59,833 nt of DNA from Natronospirales bacterium. Lineage in GTDB: Bacteria > Pseudomonadota > Gammaproteobacteria > Natronospirales > REEB76. The notes under the pieces were generated by a model. The model was not told the DNA's origin, made no database searches, and saw nothing but the letters and a program-made list of their open reading frames with translations. The stretch spans positions 16,532 to 76,364 of the forward strand of contig JAKAXB010000009.1 in the NCBI GenBank assembly GCA_021816765.1, given 5' to 3'. Below, piece after piece: positions 20,838 to 30,378 of the stretch; positions within the stretch are counted from its first letter, which is position 1, and every line of letters starts with the position of its first letter. The position numbers were made by a program, and so were the translations under genes.

Positions 20838-22415
20838 TTAGAAACTCGCCGCGCTCGCCAGCGACCAGGGTTTCTTATACAGCTCCGGCGCACGGCCTTC
20901 CAGCAAATCGCCGGGTTCGAGATAAGGATAGAGCTCGCGGTAGGTTTTGATTTCCGTGAGCGAGACGCGCCGGTTCAGGAGTTCGGGCGTGAGCTGGCCG
21001 GGGTCCTTGAGGCCCGCCGCCGCCAGCACCCACATGAAATACCGAATGGTGTTCTTATGGTAGTTGCAGACGCGTTCGGCCTTATCCTTGACCACCAGGC
21101 CCTGCACGCGCCACGGATCCTGCGTCGCCACACCCGTGGGGCAGGTGTTGGTGTGGCAGCGGCGCGCCTGGATGCAGCCGAGCGCGAACATCATGCCGCG
21201 CGCCGAGTTGCACAGGTCCGCACCCATGGCGATCTTGGCGGCCACGTCGAAGCCGCTCACGATCTTGCCGCTCGCCATGACGCGGATTTCTTTTCTCAAG
21301 TCCGCACCCACGAGCGCATTGTGCACGAAGATCAGGGCATCCACCAACGGCGTACCCATGAAGTCGGAGAGCTCCTGGGGCGCGGCGCCGGTGCCGCCCT
21401 CGCCGCCGTCCACGGTGATGAAGTCCACGAGAATTCTTGTCTCCAGCATGGCCTTGAGGATCCCCATGAACTGGTACGGGCGGCCGAGACACAGTTTGAA
21501 GCCCACCGGCTTGCCGCCGGACAACTCGCGCAACCGCTGCACCCACTCCAGCATCTGCCGCGGCGTACTGAAGGCGCTGTGGAAGGGCGGTGAATCCACG
21601 TCGCGGCCCTGCGCTACGCCGCGCGCCTCGGCGATGTCGCGGCTCACCTTGGCCGCCGGCAGGATGCCGCCGCCGCCCGGTTTTGCGCCCTGGGACAGTT
21701 TGATGGCGATCATCTTTACATTATCGAGAGTGGCATGTTCCCGGTACGGCACCGGATCGAAGCGACCGTCCCGCGCGCGGCAGCCGAAGTAACCGGTACC
21801 CAGCTCCCAGATCAGGTCGCCGCCGGGCTTCAGGTGGTATTTGCTGATGCCGCCCTCGCCGGTGTCGTGGGCAAAGCCGCCCAGCTTGGCACCGGTGTTG
21901 AGTGCCAGGATGGCATTCGACGACAGCGAACCGAAACTCATGGCGGAAATGTTGAAGTGCGAAGCCAGATAAGGCTTCGCGCACTGGCTGCCGCCCATTT
22001 TCACGCGCGGCTCCTCTTTCTGGGGCCAGAGTGCGGTAATGGAGTGGTTGATCCATTCGTAACCGGTTCTATATACGTCCTCGATGGTACCGAATGGGTG
22101 CATGAGGCTCACATTCTTGGCACGCTCATACACCATTTCACGCTGTTCGCGCGCGAACGGCAGGCCTTCCATGTCGCTCTCGATGAAATACTGGCGGATC
22201 TGGGTGTGAATATCCTCGAAGGCGTAGCGCAGATGGCCGAAGATCGGATAGTTGCGCAGGATGGTATGCTGCGTCTGGCTAAGGTCATGGATAGCGAGCA
22301 ACGTGAACAGACCCGCCACGATGAGCAGCCACCACAACGGGTGCCAGAATACGCCGGTAACGGCAATGGCGACGAGCAGCAACAGCAGCACGACAAGGAC
22401 GTTTTTCTTCTTCAT
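20838..22415 (-). CDS. FMN-binding glutamate synthase-domain protein
   Basis: A 525-residue protein with two N-terminal membrane helices (about residues 4-40) followed by a glutamate-synthase-like TIM barrel. FMN-region motifs include ISAMSFGSLSSNAILAL, GEGGISKYHLKPGGDLIWE and ITVDGGEGGTGAAP, and a 3Fe-4S cluster motif reads CIQARRCHTNTCPTGVA. There is no glutaminase domain, as usual for these stand-alone homologues, whose reaction is not well established. The ATG at 22415 gives the hydrophobic start; the upstream open frame is antisense to the response regulator and is not coding. Confidence 0.88.
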   Translation of the reverse strand: MKKKNVLVVLLLLLVAIAVTGVFWHPLWWLLIVAGLFTLLAIHDLSQTQHTILRNYPIFGHLRYAFEDIHTQIRQYFIESDMEGLPFAREQREMVYERAKNVSLMHPFGTIEDVYRTGYEWINHSITALWPQKEEPRVKMGGSQCAKPYLASHFNISAMSFGSLSSNAILALNTGAKLGGFAHDTGEGGISKYHLKPGGDLIWELGTGYFGCRARDGRFDPVPYREHATLDNVKMIAIKLSQGAKPGGGGILPAAKVSRDIAEARGVAQGRDVDSPPFHSAFSTPRQMLEWVQRLRELSGGKPVGFKLCLGRPYQFMGILKAMLETRILVDFITVDGGEGGTGAAPQELSDFMGTPLVDALIFVHNALVGADLRKEIRVMASGKIVSGFDVAAKIAMGADLCNSARGMMFALGCIQARRCHTNTCPTGVATQDPWRVQGLVVKDKAERVCNYHKNTIRYFMWVLAAAGLKDPGQLTPELLNRRVSLTEIKTYRELYPYLEPGDLLEGRAPELYKKPWSLASAASF

Positions 22416-22628
22416 CCCGCACCCCTGGTGACAAGAGAATGGGCCGCACGCAGCCCGGCACTCACGCGCGTTGTAGCATGCGGCTGGTGCGCTGCCAAGC
22501 GTGGCAAACCTGGGATTCGGCGCTGCGTGCCCCGGAAGTTCAGGCCCCGCGGGCTCCGCCGTGCCAGCGCTTGTCCCGTCGAGTAAACTGCCGGGGTACT
22601 GTCGTCCAAGCAACCATTGCCTCAGGGC

Positions 22629-23909
22629 ATGAATATCCTCATCGTTGACCATTCCAAGGTATTCCGCACCGTCCTCCACAAGATGGTCGCGAACCTTGGC
22701 CACCACCCCATCTCCGTGGCCACCGCCGAGGAGGCGATTGACCTGCTGCACAAGGAATCCGTGGGGCTGGTGTGCGCGGCGCTGACGCTGCCCGGCATGG
22801 ATGGCATTACCCTCTGCCAGCAGCTGCGGGCCCTGCCCCAGTACCTGAAAACCCCGTTCATACTGCTTACCTCCACCGAGGATCAGCGGCTGCGTCATGA
22901 GGCCTTCGAAGCGGGCGTGACCGAAATCCAGGAACGTACCGATGCCAAGGAGCTCACGGACCGCCTGAGCCGCTTCTTCATGGACGAACAGCAGGAAGTG
23001 CGCGGCAAGGTGCTCTACATCGAAGACAGCCAGGTGGCCGCACACATCATGATCCGGCTGCTGCAGCAGATGAACCTGCATGTGGATCACTTCCGCACGG
23101 CGGATGATGGCTTGGCGGCTTTTGAAAAGGAGAATTACGATCTCATCATCAGCGACATTCTGCTGGAAGGCTCCATCAGCGGCGTGGGCCTGGTGAACCG
23201 CGTGCGCAATTACGCCACGCAGAAACGGCGCGTGCCGATCCTGGCACTCTCCGGTCTGGATGATCCCTCGCGGCGCATCGAGCTGTTCCGCCTCGGTGTC
23301 AACGACTACGCCATCAAGCCGCCTCTTGAGGAAGAAGTACGCGCGCGCGTGCGCAATCTGATCATAAACAAACAATTGCTGGATCAGGTGGAAAAACAGT
23401 CACACCAGCTCTACCAGATGGCCATGAAGGATCAGCTTACCGGTCTCTACAACCGCAATTCACTGCGGGAATTCGCACCGAAGTATTTCAGCAACGCCTC
23501 GCGCTATGACTACCCCCTCAGCCTGCTGGTGATTGATCTTGATCATTTCAAGAACATTAACGACAGTCACGGCCATCTGAGCGGCGATAGCGCGCTGGCG
23601 CAGACCGGTGAAATGCTGCGCCAGGCCTGCCGCGAGGGTGATCTGGCGGCACGTGTCGGCGGCGAGGAATTCGTGGTGCTCCTCAACCATTGCGAGGCGG
23701 ACGATGCGCAGCGCCGCGCCGAGGATATCTGCAAGGCCATCGCGTCACTGCGGCCGGATGGCGTTTCAGTCACTGCCAGTATCGGTGTCACCTCAAGACC
23801 CACGGGTCAGGCGGTGAAATTCGAGGAAATGTTCAAAGTGGCGGATCATGCCATGTACGAAGCCAAGAAACAGGGGCGTAACCGCGTGGCCTTCGTGGCC
23901 TATACCTGA
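22629..23909 (+). CDS. Double-receiver GGDEF response regulator
   Basis: A 426-residue cytoplasmic diguanylate cyclase of PleD-like layout: REC1 (1-120), REC2 (130-250), linker helix, GGDEF (265-425). REC2 keeps the phospho-acceptor Asp in YDLIISDILLEG and the switch Lys in YAIKPP. REC1 has Ala where the Asp should be (GLVCAALTLPGMDG) and no conserved Lys, so it is a pseudo-receiver. The cyclase site is VGGEEF, with the inhibitory site REGD five residues before it. The ATG at 22629 is preferred to the TTG at 22617. No partner kinase is adjacent. Confidence 0.92.
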   Translation: MNILIVDHSKVFRTVLHKMVANLGHHPISVATAEEAIDLLHKESVGLVCAALTLPGMDGITLCQQLRALPQYLKTPFILLTSTEDQRLRHEAFEAGVTEIQERTDAKELTDRLSRFFMDEQQEVRGKVLYIEDSQVAAHIMIRLLQQMNLHVDHFRTADDGLAAFEKENYDLIISDILLEGSISGVGLVNRVRNYATQKRRVPILALSGLDDPSRRIELFRLGVNDYAIKPPLEEEVRARVRNLIINKQLLDQVEKQSHQLYQMAMKDQLTGLYNRNSLREFAPKYFSNASRYDYPLSLLVIDLDHFKNINDSHGHLSGDSALAQTGEMLRQACREGDLAARVGGEEFVVLLNHCEADDAQRRAEDICKAIASLRPDGVSVTASIGVTSRPTGQAVKFEEMFKVADHAMYEAKKQGRNRVAFVAYT

Positions 23910-23956
23910 TCCCCTGCGTCACACACAGGCATTGTTGAAATGAAAGCGAGGATTGC

Positions 23957-24202
23957 ATGACTCAACCCATGGTTGCCACCGCCAGTCCCGCGGTGCTGGA
24001 ACTGGAACCGGGCACCTACTGGTGGTGCCGCTGCGGCCGCTCGCAGCACCAGCCATTTTGCGATGGCACCCACAAGAACACCGGGTTCACACCGCTGGCA
24101 TTCACGCTGGAGGAAAAGCAACGCGTGGCTCTGTGCCGCTGCAAGCACACCGGCGGTCAGCCGTTCTGCGACGGCACACACAGGAAATTCCTGCCTGCCT
24201 GA
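23957..24202 (+). CDS. Small protein with two CDGSH iron-sulfur motifs
   Basis: An 81-residue protein with two tandem mitoNEET-type motifs, CRCGRSQHQPFCDGTH (about residues 24-39) and CRCKHTGGQPFCDGTH (about 60-75). Each has the Cys3-His ligand set of a labile 2Fe-2S cluster. A role in iron-sulfur or redox handling is implied by family, but the partner is unknown. Confidence 0.93.
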   Translation: MTQPMVATASPAVLELEPGTYWWCRCGRSQHQPFCDGTHKNTGFTPLAFTLEEKQRVALCRCKHTGGQPFCDGTHRKFLPA

Positions 24203-24254
24203 TCCACAAAACCGGATTCCGCTGCAAGCATGCCCGCGGGGCGGAGGGCGGAGT

Positions 24255-24668
24255 TCACGGCCAGGCGGTCAGCAGGAACGCCATCACCAGGATCGCCAGC
24301 AGCCGGTGACCGGTATCCACCAGCCAGCCGCTGATTTTGCGCCGCGAGATCAGCGTATCCACCAGCGAGGGCGTGGCGGTAAAACCGAGCCACAGCAGAA
24401 CCGCGGCCGCCAGCGCCGTACCGAGCCCGGCATTGCGCCCCGCATACACGAGACACAGCGCCAATATCCAGGCCTGTACGATGCTCGATAGCAGCGCCAC
24501 CGTGTAGCGCTGCAGACGCCCGCCGGACTCCAGATACTCCAGCACGTGCGGATTGGCCTTGAGCCACAGGGGCCCGAAGGTGAACGGCAGATACCACACC
24601 GCGCCCACCACGAAGCCGCCGACCCCCGCCACCACCACGGCGATGTAATTGATTTCGGTGAGGACCAT
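24255..24668 (-). CDS. DUF1761 membrane protein
   Basis: A 137-residue integral membrane protein with about four helices (residues 8-32, 56-78, 84-102, 115-135). Its beginning, EINYIAVVVAGVGGFVVGAVWY, is split here as NYIAVVVAG and GFVVGAVWY and is typical of DUF1761, as is FGPLW shortly after. Function is unknown. The ATG at 24668 is the one that starts at the first helix; an upstream ATG would add 27 basic residues. It is convergent with the CDGSH gene. Confidence 0.8.
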   Translation of the reverse strand: MVLTEINYIAVVVAGVGGFVVGAVWYLPFTFGPLWLKANPHVLEYLESGGRLQRYTVALLSSIVQAWILALCLVYAGRNAGLGTALAAAVLLWLGFTATPSLVDTLISRRKISGWLVDTGHRLLAILVMAFLLTAWP

Positions 24669-24874
24669 GTGGGTTACCCGCGTTGTTGGTTCACTCCAGT
24701 GTAGCAGTGCTTTTGCGGCCCGTAGCCGCATCCGCGGCCGATTAATCAAAGAAACCCGATCGTAAACCCGGCCGGCTCATGCTGCCGCCCGGCATTGCAA
24801 ATACTGCCCGTCCCTGCGCACAGTTATGGATTGAATCATGGCATGCTATTCCGGCCCTCCGCGGAGCCCTGACA

Positions 24875-26011
24875 ATGGAAACCCGTATTTCCTCCCACAT
24901 CGAGACCGTCAGCGTGCATGCCGGGCGCGAGCCTGACGCGGCCACAGCGGCCCTGAGCCCGCCTATCCATCTGTCCACCACTTTCGCCCGTGAAGCGGAT
25001 GGCGGCTATCCCCACGGGTTCAGCTACACGCGCGCCGGCAATCCGAACCGGCATGCGCTGGAAACCTGTCTCGCTGCACTGGAAGGCGGCGCGGAGGCCA
25101 TGGTGTCCTCTTCCGGTACCGCCGCGGCCATGACGGTATTGCAGGCGCTCAATCCCGGCGATCATGTGATTTGCAGTCAGGATGCCTATCACGGCGTGCT
25201 GCGCCTGCTGCGCGAGGTGATGGCGCCCTGGCAACTCGGGACAAGTTTCGTGGATGCGTCGAACCCCGACGAGGTGCGCGCAGCCATCACACCTGCGACC
25301 CGGCTCATCTGGGTGGAAACCCCCTCCAATCCGCTGCTGAAAATCACGGATCTGGCCGCCATCGCCGCGATCGCCCGTGAGGCGAAGGTACTGACGGTGT
25401 GTGACAACACGTTTGCCACGCCGGTGCTGCAAAAACCCTTTGATTTCGGCATGGATTTCGTCATGCACAGCACTACCAAGTACCTGGGCGGCCATAGCGA
25501 CGTGCTGGGCGGCGCCATCATCGCGCGGCAGAAAAACGCCCTTTCTGAGCGCGTGCGTTTCCTGCAAGCATCGGGGGGTGCGGTGCCGTCACCGTTTGAC
25601 TGCTGGTTGCTGTTGCGCGGCGCCGTCACTCTGCCGCTGCGGGTGCGCGCGCAGACAGCCAATGCGCTCGCGATTGCACGGCACCTGGCCGCTCACCAGG
25701 CGGTTGCAAATGTGTTCTATCCCGGCCTGGAAAGCCACCGCGGCCACGCGCTCGCCAGGCGCCAGATGCAGGGCTTCGGCGCCATGCTGTCCTTCACGCT
25801 TCAGGGCGGCGAAGCCGCCGCCCTGCACACCGCCGCGCGCGTGAAACTCTTCACCCGCGCCACCAGTCTCGGCGGCGTGGAAAGCCTGATCGAGCACCGC
25901 GCTTCCATGGAAGGACCCGATACCCGGACGCCGCGCAACCTGCTGCGCGTATCCGTGGGCGTTGAGCATGTTGACGATCTCATTGCCGATCTCGACCAGG
26001 CCCTGGCTTGA
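24875..26011 (+). CDS. Trans-sulfuration PLP enzyme (cystathionine synthase/lyase type)
   Basis: A 378-residue PLP enzyme of the Cys/Met metabolism family. The PLP-binding Lys is in STTKYLGGHSDVLGG (about residues 195-209). Other family motifs are YTRAGNPNRHALE, SSGTAAAM, WVETPSNPLL and the C-terminal SLGGVESLIEHRASM with RTPRNLLRVSVG. The last pattern suits cystathionine gamma-synthase or gamma-lyase, and sequence alone does not separate the two. METRISSHIETVSVHAG at 24875 is chosen as start for family fit and a GGAG 10 bp upstream. A cysteine synthase is encoded 3 kb away. Confidence 0.88.
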   Translation: METRISSHIETVSVHAGREPDAATAALSPPIHLSTTFAREADGGYPHGFSYTRAGNPNRHALETCLAALEGGAEAMVSSSGTAAAMTVLQALNPGDHVICSQDAYHGVLRLLREVMAPWQLGTSFVDASNPDEVRAAITPATRLIWVETPSNPLLKITDLAAIAAIAREAKVLTVCDNTFATPVLQKPFDFGMDFVMHSTTKYLGGHSDVLGGAIIARQKNALSERVRFLQASGGAVPSPFDCWLLLRGAVTLPLRVRAQTANALAIARHLAAHQAVANVFYPGLESHRGHALARRQMQGFGAMLSFTLQGGEAAALHTAARVKLFTRATSLGGVESLIEHRASMEGPDTRTPRNLLRVSVGVEHVDDLIADLDQALA

Positions 26012-26044
26012 TCAGCCGCAACAGTTTGATATTGAGGAACTGCG

Positions 26045-26896
26045 ATGCTTCAGCGCATAGCCGCCATTTTCCTGAGCCTGCTGCTGCTTTCCCCGACATT
26101 ACTCGCCGGACCCAGCGCAACCACACCGCTTCAGCAAGCCTTCCGCCACATGCAACAGAGCAAGTTCACCGGCTGGGCTTATGACCGCACGACGCTGCTG
26201 AATCGCGTCACCTATGTGGAGCATTTCGACCCAGCCGCACCTGTGGGCAGGCGCTGGACACTGGCTTCCATCAACCATCTGCCGCCCACTCCGGTACAGG
26301 TGAAAACCTATACCGCCGGCAAGAATCCCGTCACCGGGAAACCCTTACCCAAGGCAGATGACGGTCGCGTGCGCGGGGTGGTCACCGGCACTCCCGGTAA
26401 TTTGAAGCACATACTTATAATGAGTTGCGTACCGGATACCGGCTTGCAGTTGGTAAGCGAGACCACCGACACTCTCACTTATCATTACAAACCGGACTGC
26501 CGTGCCCTGTTTGCGCACCTCAAGCAAAAACTTGCTACCGACAAATCCCTGCAGAAAAATCCTGACAAGATGCAACAAATGCAAACGGCAGCGAAACGAG
26601 TCCAGGAAATATATGCTCATCTGGAAGGAACTCTAACGATCTCGAAAGTCGGACCTTATATCCGCTCAATACGCCTGGTTAACTCCCGGCCTTTTTCACT
26701 GATGTATGTGGTCAGTATCAAGACATACCACGCTGAGCTTGATTTCAAATGGTTATCGTCAGACGGACCCACGGTGCTGGTGCGCAATGCAATTACATTT
26801 CGTGGCCGGGCGTTTATCTTCAAAAACCTGGACGAGAAAGCCGATATCTCCTTTTCTGGCTTCGCGCGCGCAACCAGCATGCGGGCTGCGCCCTGA
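26045..26896 (+). CDS. Secreted protein of unknown function
   Basis: A 283-residue protein I do not recognise. It has a clear signal peptide (MLQRIAAIFLSLLLLSPTLLA, shown here only to its cleavage region near LLAG at residue 22, as MLQRIAAIF and LLLLSPTLLA). The mature part is mixed alpha/beta, with a helical central region (about 160-195, KQKLATDKSLQKNPDKMQQM) and two Cys residues (CVPD, DCRAL) that could pair. The end, SFSGFARATSMRAAP, is basic. It sits 33 bp after the PLP enzyme and 3 bp before the acetyl-CoA hydrolase, so it is probably cotranscribed with both. Codon use is ordinary for the window. Confidence 0.65.
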   Translation: MLQRIAAIFLSLLLLSPTLLAGPSATTPLQQAFRHMQQSKFTGWAYDRTTLLNRVTYVEHFDPAAPVGRRWTLASINHLPPTPVQVKTYTAGKNPVTGKPLPKADDGRVRGVVTGTPGNLKHILIMSCVPDTGLQLVSETTDTLTYHYKPDCRALFAHLKQKLATDKSLQKNPDKMQQMQTAAKRVQEIYAHLEGTLTISKVGPYIRSIRLVNSRPFSLMYVVSIKTYHAELDFKWLSSDGPTVLVRNAITFRGRAFIFKNLDEKADISFSGFARATSMRAAP

Positions 26897-26899
26897 GCC

Positions 26900-29074
26900 A
26901 TGGCGAGTCCGGTGACTTTTACCGAGCTCGATGCCTGTGTGGAAGCGGTTATCCGGCGCGTCGGCACACGCCTGGTCATCGGCACGCCGCTCGGTATCGG
27001 CAAGCCCAATCCGCTGCTGAATGCGTTCTTCCGGCGCGCCAGCGCCGATCCCGCCATCCGGCTCAAGATCATGACCGCACTGTCCCTGGAAAAACCCGGC
27101 TGGCACAGTGATCTGGAGCGACGCTTTCTGCAACCCTTCGTAGAGCGCGTGTTCGGCGATTACCCCGAGCTGGATTACATGCAGGCGCTGCACGCGCGTA
27201 CGCTGCCGCCCAACATCGAGATTTCCGAGTTCTATTTCAAATCCGGCAGCCTGCTGCATAACGATTGTGCCCAACAGCATTACACCAGCACCAATTACAC
27301 CCACGTGGCGCGCGACATGCTCGCCGCCGGCGTCAACGTGGTGCTGCAGATGGTAGCCAGGGAAGAGCGGCCCGAAGGTACGCGTTACAGCCTGAGCTCC
27401 AATCCGGATGTGACACTCGACATCATGCCGGGCCTGCGCGAAGCGGAACGGCATGGCCGCAAGGTGGCGGCGGTGGGACTGGTGAACAATCACCTGCCCT
27501 TCATGTACGGCGACGCCATGGTGGAACCGGGTTTCTTCGACATGCTGGTGGAGAACGCGCAATACGTCCACCGCCTCTTTGCCGTGCCCAACATGGCCAT
27601 TGATCCGGTGGAGCACATGATCGGGCTCTACGCCAGCACCCTCATCAAGGACGGCGGTACTCTGCAGGTGGGCATCGGCAATCTGGGTGACGCCTTCGTG
27701 TACTCGACACAACTGCGTCACAGCGACAACGCGCGGTACCGGGAAATCACCCAGCGGCTTGCCATCCAGCAGAAGTTCGGTGAAGACGTGGCGGCGCTGG
27801 GCGGAACCGCTGCGTACAAGACCGGCCTGTACGCCGGCAGTGAAATGTTCAGTGACGGCCTGCTGCACCTCTATCACGGCGGCATCCTCAAACGCCGCGT
27901 TTACGACCACGCCGCCCTCCAGCGCCTGCTCAACGAGGGCCGGCTGTCCGAAAGCATCGGCCCTGAAACACTTGCCACACTGCTGGCGGAAAACGTAATC
28001 AGCCGCACACTCACCGCCGCCGATGCGGCGTTCCTCAAACGTTTCGGCATCCTGCAGCCGGATGTGCGTTACGACAGCGGCTTCCTGATTCTGCCCGACG
28101 GCGCGCGCCTGGTTCCGGACCTCGGCGACCGTGAAACGCTGCGCCGTCTCGGTGCTGAGGCTCTCGGTGTGCGGCTGGCGGGCGGCGTGCTGCTGCACGG
28201 TGCCTTTTTCCTGGGATCGGGCTGGTTTTACCGGCAACTGCGTGCCATGCCCGAAGCCGAGCGCCGCCTGTTCGCCATGACCGCGGTTTCCAGGGTGAAT
28301 GAGCTTTTCAGCGACGTGAAACTGGAACAGCGCCAGCACCGGCATGCACGTTTCATCAATATCTGCATGAAGATGACGCTGCTCGGCGCCGCGGCATCGG
28401 ACGCCGTCGAAGACGGCCAAGTGGTGAGCGGCGTGGGTGGTCAGTATAACTTTGTGGCGATGGCGCATGCCCTCAGAGAGGGCCGCTCCATTCTGCTGCT
28501 CAAGAGCACCCGCCGCGAGCACCGTAAACTGATTTCAAACCTCGTGTGGGAGTACGGCCAGTGCACCATCCCGCGACACCTGCGCGATGTGGTGGTCACT
28601 GAATATGGCATTGCCGATGTGCGCGGCAAACAGGATTGGGAAGTGATCGCCGCACTGCTCAACATCAGCGACTCGCGTTTCCAGGAAACCCTGCTCGCCG
28701 AGGCCAAACGCGCCGGCAAGATCCCCGGTGACTACCGTATCCCGGATTTGTTCCGGGAAAATACCCCACAGAAGCTGCATGCCGGCCTGAAACCATTCCG
28801 GCAGGCGGGACTGTTCCCGGAGTTCCCGTTCGGCAGCGACTTCACGCCCGAGGAATTGCGGATCGGCAAAGCGCTGCTTGATCTCAAGCGGCGCACGTCG
28901 CGCTGGTCAGGGCGCCTGTCCACGCTGGCGCAGACGCTGTTTGCGCCGATAGCCGACCCACGCTACACGCCCTATCTGCAACGTCTTGGTCTGGACCAGC
29001 CAGCAAATCTGCGCGAACGTTTTACCGCCAGGCTGGTGATCGGCGCACTCAAGCAACCGCCCTTCCCCGAATAA
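26900..29074 (+). CDS. Acetyl-CoA hydrolase/transferase family protein
   Basis: A 724-residue cytoplasmic protein of the acetyl-CoA hydrolase/CoA-transferase superfamily, with N- and C-terminal CoA-transferase lobes. Recognisable parts are RLVIGTPLGIGKPNPLLNAF near the start, GDGGTL-like DGGTLQVGIGNLGDAF (about 252-268) and DGQVVSGVGGQYNFVAMAHA (about 505-524), which is a hallmark of the C-terminal lobe. The segment VVTEYGIADVRGK is also typical. It is longer than the roughly 500-residue norm, with an extra insert (about 330-460) and a C-terminal extension of about 120 residues. The acyl substrate is not inferable. Confidence 0.85.
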   Translation: MASPVTFTELDACVEAVIRRVGTRLVIGTPLGIGKPNPLLNAFFRRASADPAIRLKIMTALSLEKPGWHSDLERRFLQPFVERVFGDYPELDYMQALHARTLPPNIEISEFYFKSGSLLHNDCAQQHYTSTNYTHVARDMLAAGVNVVLQMVAREERPEGTRYSLSSNPDVTLDIMPGLREAERHGRKVAAVGLVNNHLPFMYGDAMVEPGFFDMLVENAQYVHRLFAVPNMAIDPVEHMIGLYASTLIKDGGTLQVGIGNLGDAFVYSTQLRHSDNARYREITQRLAIQQKFGEDVAALGGTAAYKTGLYAGSEMFSDGLLHLYHGGILKRRVYDHAALQRLLNEGRLSESIGPETLATLLAENVISRTLTAADAAFLKRFGILQPDVRYDSGFLILPDGARLVPDLGDRETLRRLGAEALGVRLAGGVLLHGAFFLGSGWFYRQLRAMPEAERRLFAMTAVSRVNELFSDVKLEQRQHRHARFINICMKMTLLGAAASDAVEDGQVVSGVGGQYNFVAMAHALREGRSILLLKSTRREHRKLISNLVWEYGQCTIPRHLRDVVVTEYGIADVRGKQDWEVIAALLNISDSRFQETLLAEAKRAGKIPGDYRIPDLFRENTPQKLHAGLKPFRQAGLFPEFPFGSDFTPEELRIGKALLDLKRRTSRWSGRLSTLAQTLFAPIADPRYTPYLQRLGLDQPANLRERFTARLVIGALKQPPFPE

Positions 29075-29315
29075 ATACGGATGCAGCGTCAGGACGTTCC
29101 CCGGTGAAACCGCGATTACAGTCATCATGATTTCACTGGCGCGGATGCAGGATTCACAGCGAGGTCAGACACCGGAATTGGTGGCCGCAAGCGGTTCCCG
29201 GGATATGAATTCACCACGCCGGCCCCCGCCCAAGGCAAAGTGCGCGTGGCGGCAGCGGATGAAACTGCCGGCTTGCGCTTACGCTGCTGAGCAGCAAGCC
29301 GGTGCCACCCCCGGT

Positions 29316-30281
29316 CTATTTGTCGCTTCCGACTTCCGCAAGCCAGGCGTCATCGGATGCTTCGTTGATACCCTCGAAGAGAAAGGTGGACATATAACGT
29401 TCCGCCGTGTCCGGCAGCATCGCCAGCAGCACCGAACCCTGGGGTGCGAGTTGCGCCACCTGCAGCGTCGCCGCCAGCGTGCCGCCGGCGGAAATGCCCA
29501 CCAGCATGCCTTCCTCACGGGCCAGACGCCGTGCCGTATCACGCGCCAGCGTGTCATCCACCGGCACAATCTCGTCAATGACCCGGCGGTTCAGCACCTG
29601 CGGCACAAAATCGGGGGTCCAGCCCTGTATCTTGTGCGGTTGCCATGGCTTGCCGGCGAGCAACGCGGCACCCGCCGGCTCCGTGACAATGACCTTGATG
29701 CCCGGCCGCGCCAGCTTCAGCATTTCACCCGCACCGGTCAGGGTGCCGCCGGTGCCCCAGCCCGTGACAAAGTAATCCAGGCGTTTACCGGCGAAGTCCA
29801 CGAGGATCTCGGGACCGGTGGTGTTGCGGTGATAAGCGGGATTGGCGAGGTTATCGAACTGCCGTGCCAGAAACCAGCCGTGTTTTTCAGCGAGTTCTTC
29901 CGCCTTGCGCACCATGCCTGAACCGCGCTCCGCCGCAGGCGTCAAAATCACCTTGGCGCCGAGGATGCGCATGAGTTTGCGGCGCTCAACGGAAAAGGTC
30001 TCGGACATGATGGCGACGAACGGATGCCCGCGCGCCGCACACACCATGGCGAGCGCGATGCCGGTATTACCGGAGGTGGCCTCGATCACGGTCTGGCCGG
30101 GCCTGAGCGTACCGCGCTGCTCCGCGTCCAGGATGATCCCCAACGCGAGTCGGTCCTTGACCGACGAGGCGGGATTGAACGCTTCCATCTTGACGTAAAT
30201 ATGCGCGTGCTTCGGCGGAATGCGTTGCAGGCGGATGATGGGTGTCCTGCCCACCGTATCGAGGATGCTGTCGTAAATCAT
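29316..30281 (-). CDS. cysK: Cysteine synthase (O-acetylserine sulfhydrylase)
   Basis: A 321-residue fold-type-II PLP enzyme that makes cysteine from O-acetylserine and sulfide. The Schiff-base Lys is in NPASSVKDRLA (about residues 36-46). The substrate loop is EATSGNTGIAL, the phosphate-binding glycine loop is GWGTGGTLTGAGE, and the C-terminal Ser contact lies in GISAGGTLAA. The length suits CysK (CysM is nearer 300). It lies downstream of the DoxX gene on the same strand, separated by a hairpin, so it may be transcribed separately. Confidence 0.92.
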   Translation of the reverse strand: MIYDSILDTVGRTPIIRLQRIPPKHAHIYVKMEAFNPASSVKDRLALGIILDAEQRGTLRPGQTVIEATSGNTGIALAMVCAARGHPFVAIMSETFSVERRKLMRILGAKVILTPAAERGSGMVRKAEELAEKHGWFLARQFDNLANPAYHRNTTGPEILVDFAGKRLDYFVTGWGTGGTLTGAGEMLKLARPGIKVIVTEPAGAALLAGKPWQPHKIQGWTPDFVPQVLNRRVIDEIVPVDDTLARDTARRLAREEGMLVGISAGGTLAATLQVAQLAPQGSVLLAMLPDTAERYMSTFLFEGINEASDDAWLAEVGSDK

Positions 30282-30319
30282 TGTCGGTTCCTGTCAACCC
30301 TCGCTTTGAATTTAAGCAG

Positions 30320-30342
30320 CGCCCGGGCCTGATGCCCGGGCG
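30320..30342. terminator. Hairpin between the DoxX gene and cysK
   Basis: A perfect inverted repeat, CGCCCGGGC and GCCCGGGCG, with a 5-base loop, lies just after the DoxX stop on the minus strand. No clear T-tract follows, so it may be a weak terminator or an mRNA-stabilising hairpin. Confidence 0.45.
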
Positions 30343-30378
30343 TGCCGATACGGCGAGCGTATTGGCGCAGCTAAATCT

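Noticed and set aside
20838-23375. An 845-codon open minus-strand frame that extends the glutamate-synthase-domain gene upstream
   Set aside because: The first 320 codons lie antisense to the double-receiver GGDEF gene and show no family motifs. The ATG at 22415 starts a normal membrane-anchored protein.
24669-24874. Possible SAM-type riboswitch before the PLP sulfur enzyme
   Set aside because: No conserved riboswitch core or terminator arrangement could be recognised in the leader.
26759-28522. A 587-codon minus-strand frame opposite the acetyl-CoA hydrolase
   Set aside because: Antisense shadow of a well-supported gene.
29127-29921. A 264-codon plus-strand frame overlapping cysK
   Set aside because: Most of it is antisense to cysK, and its free first 190 bp show no family likeness.
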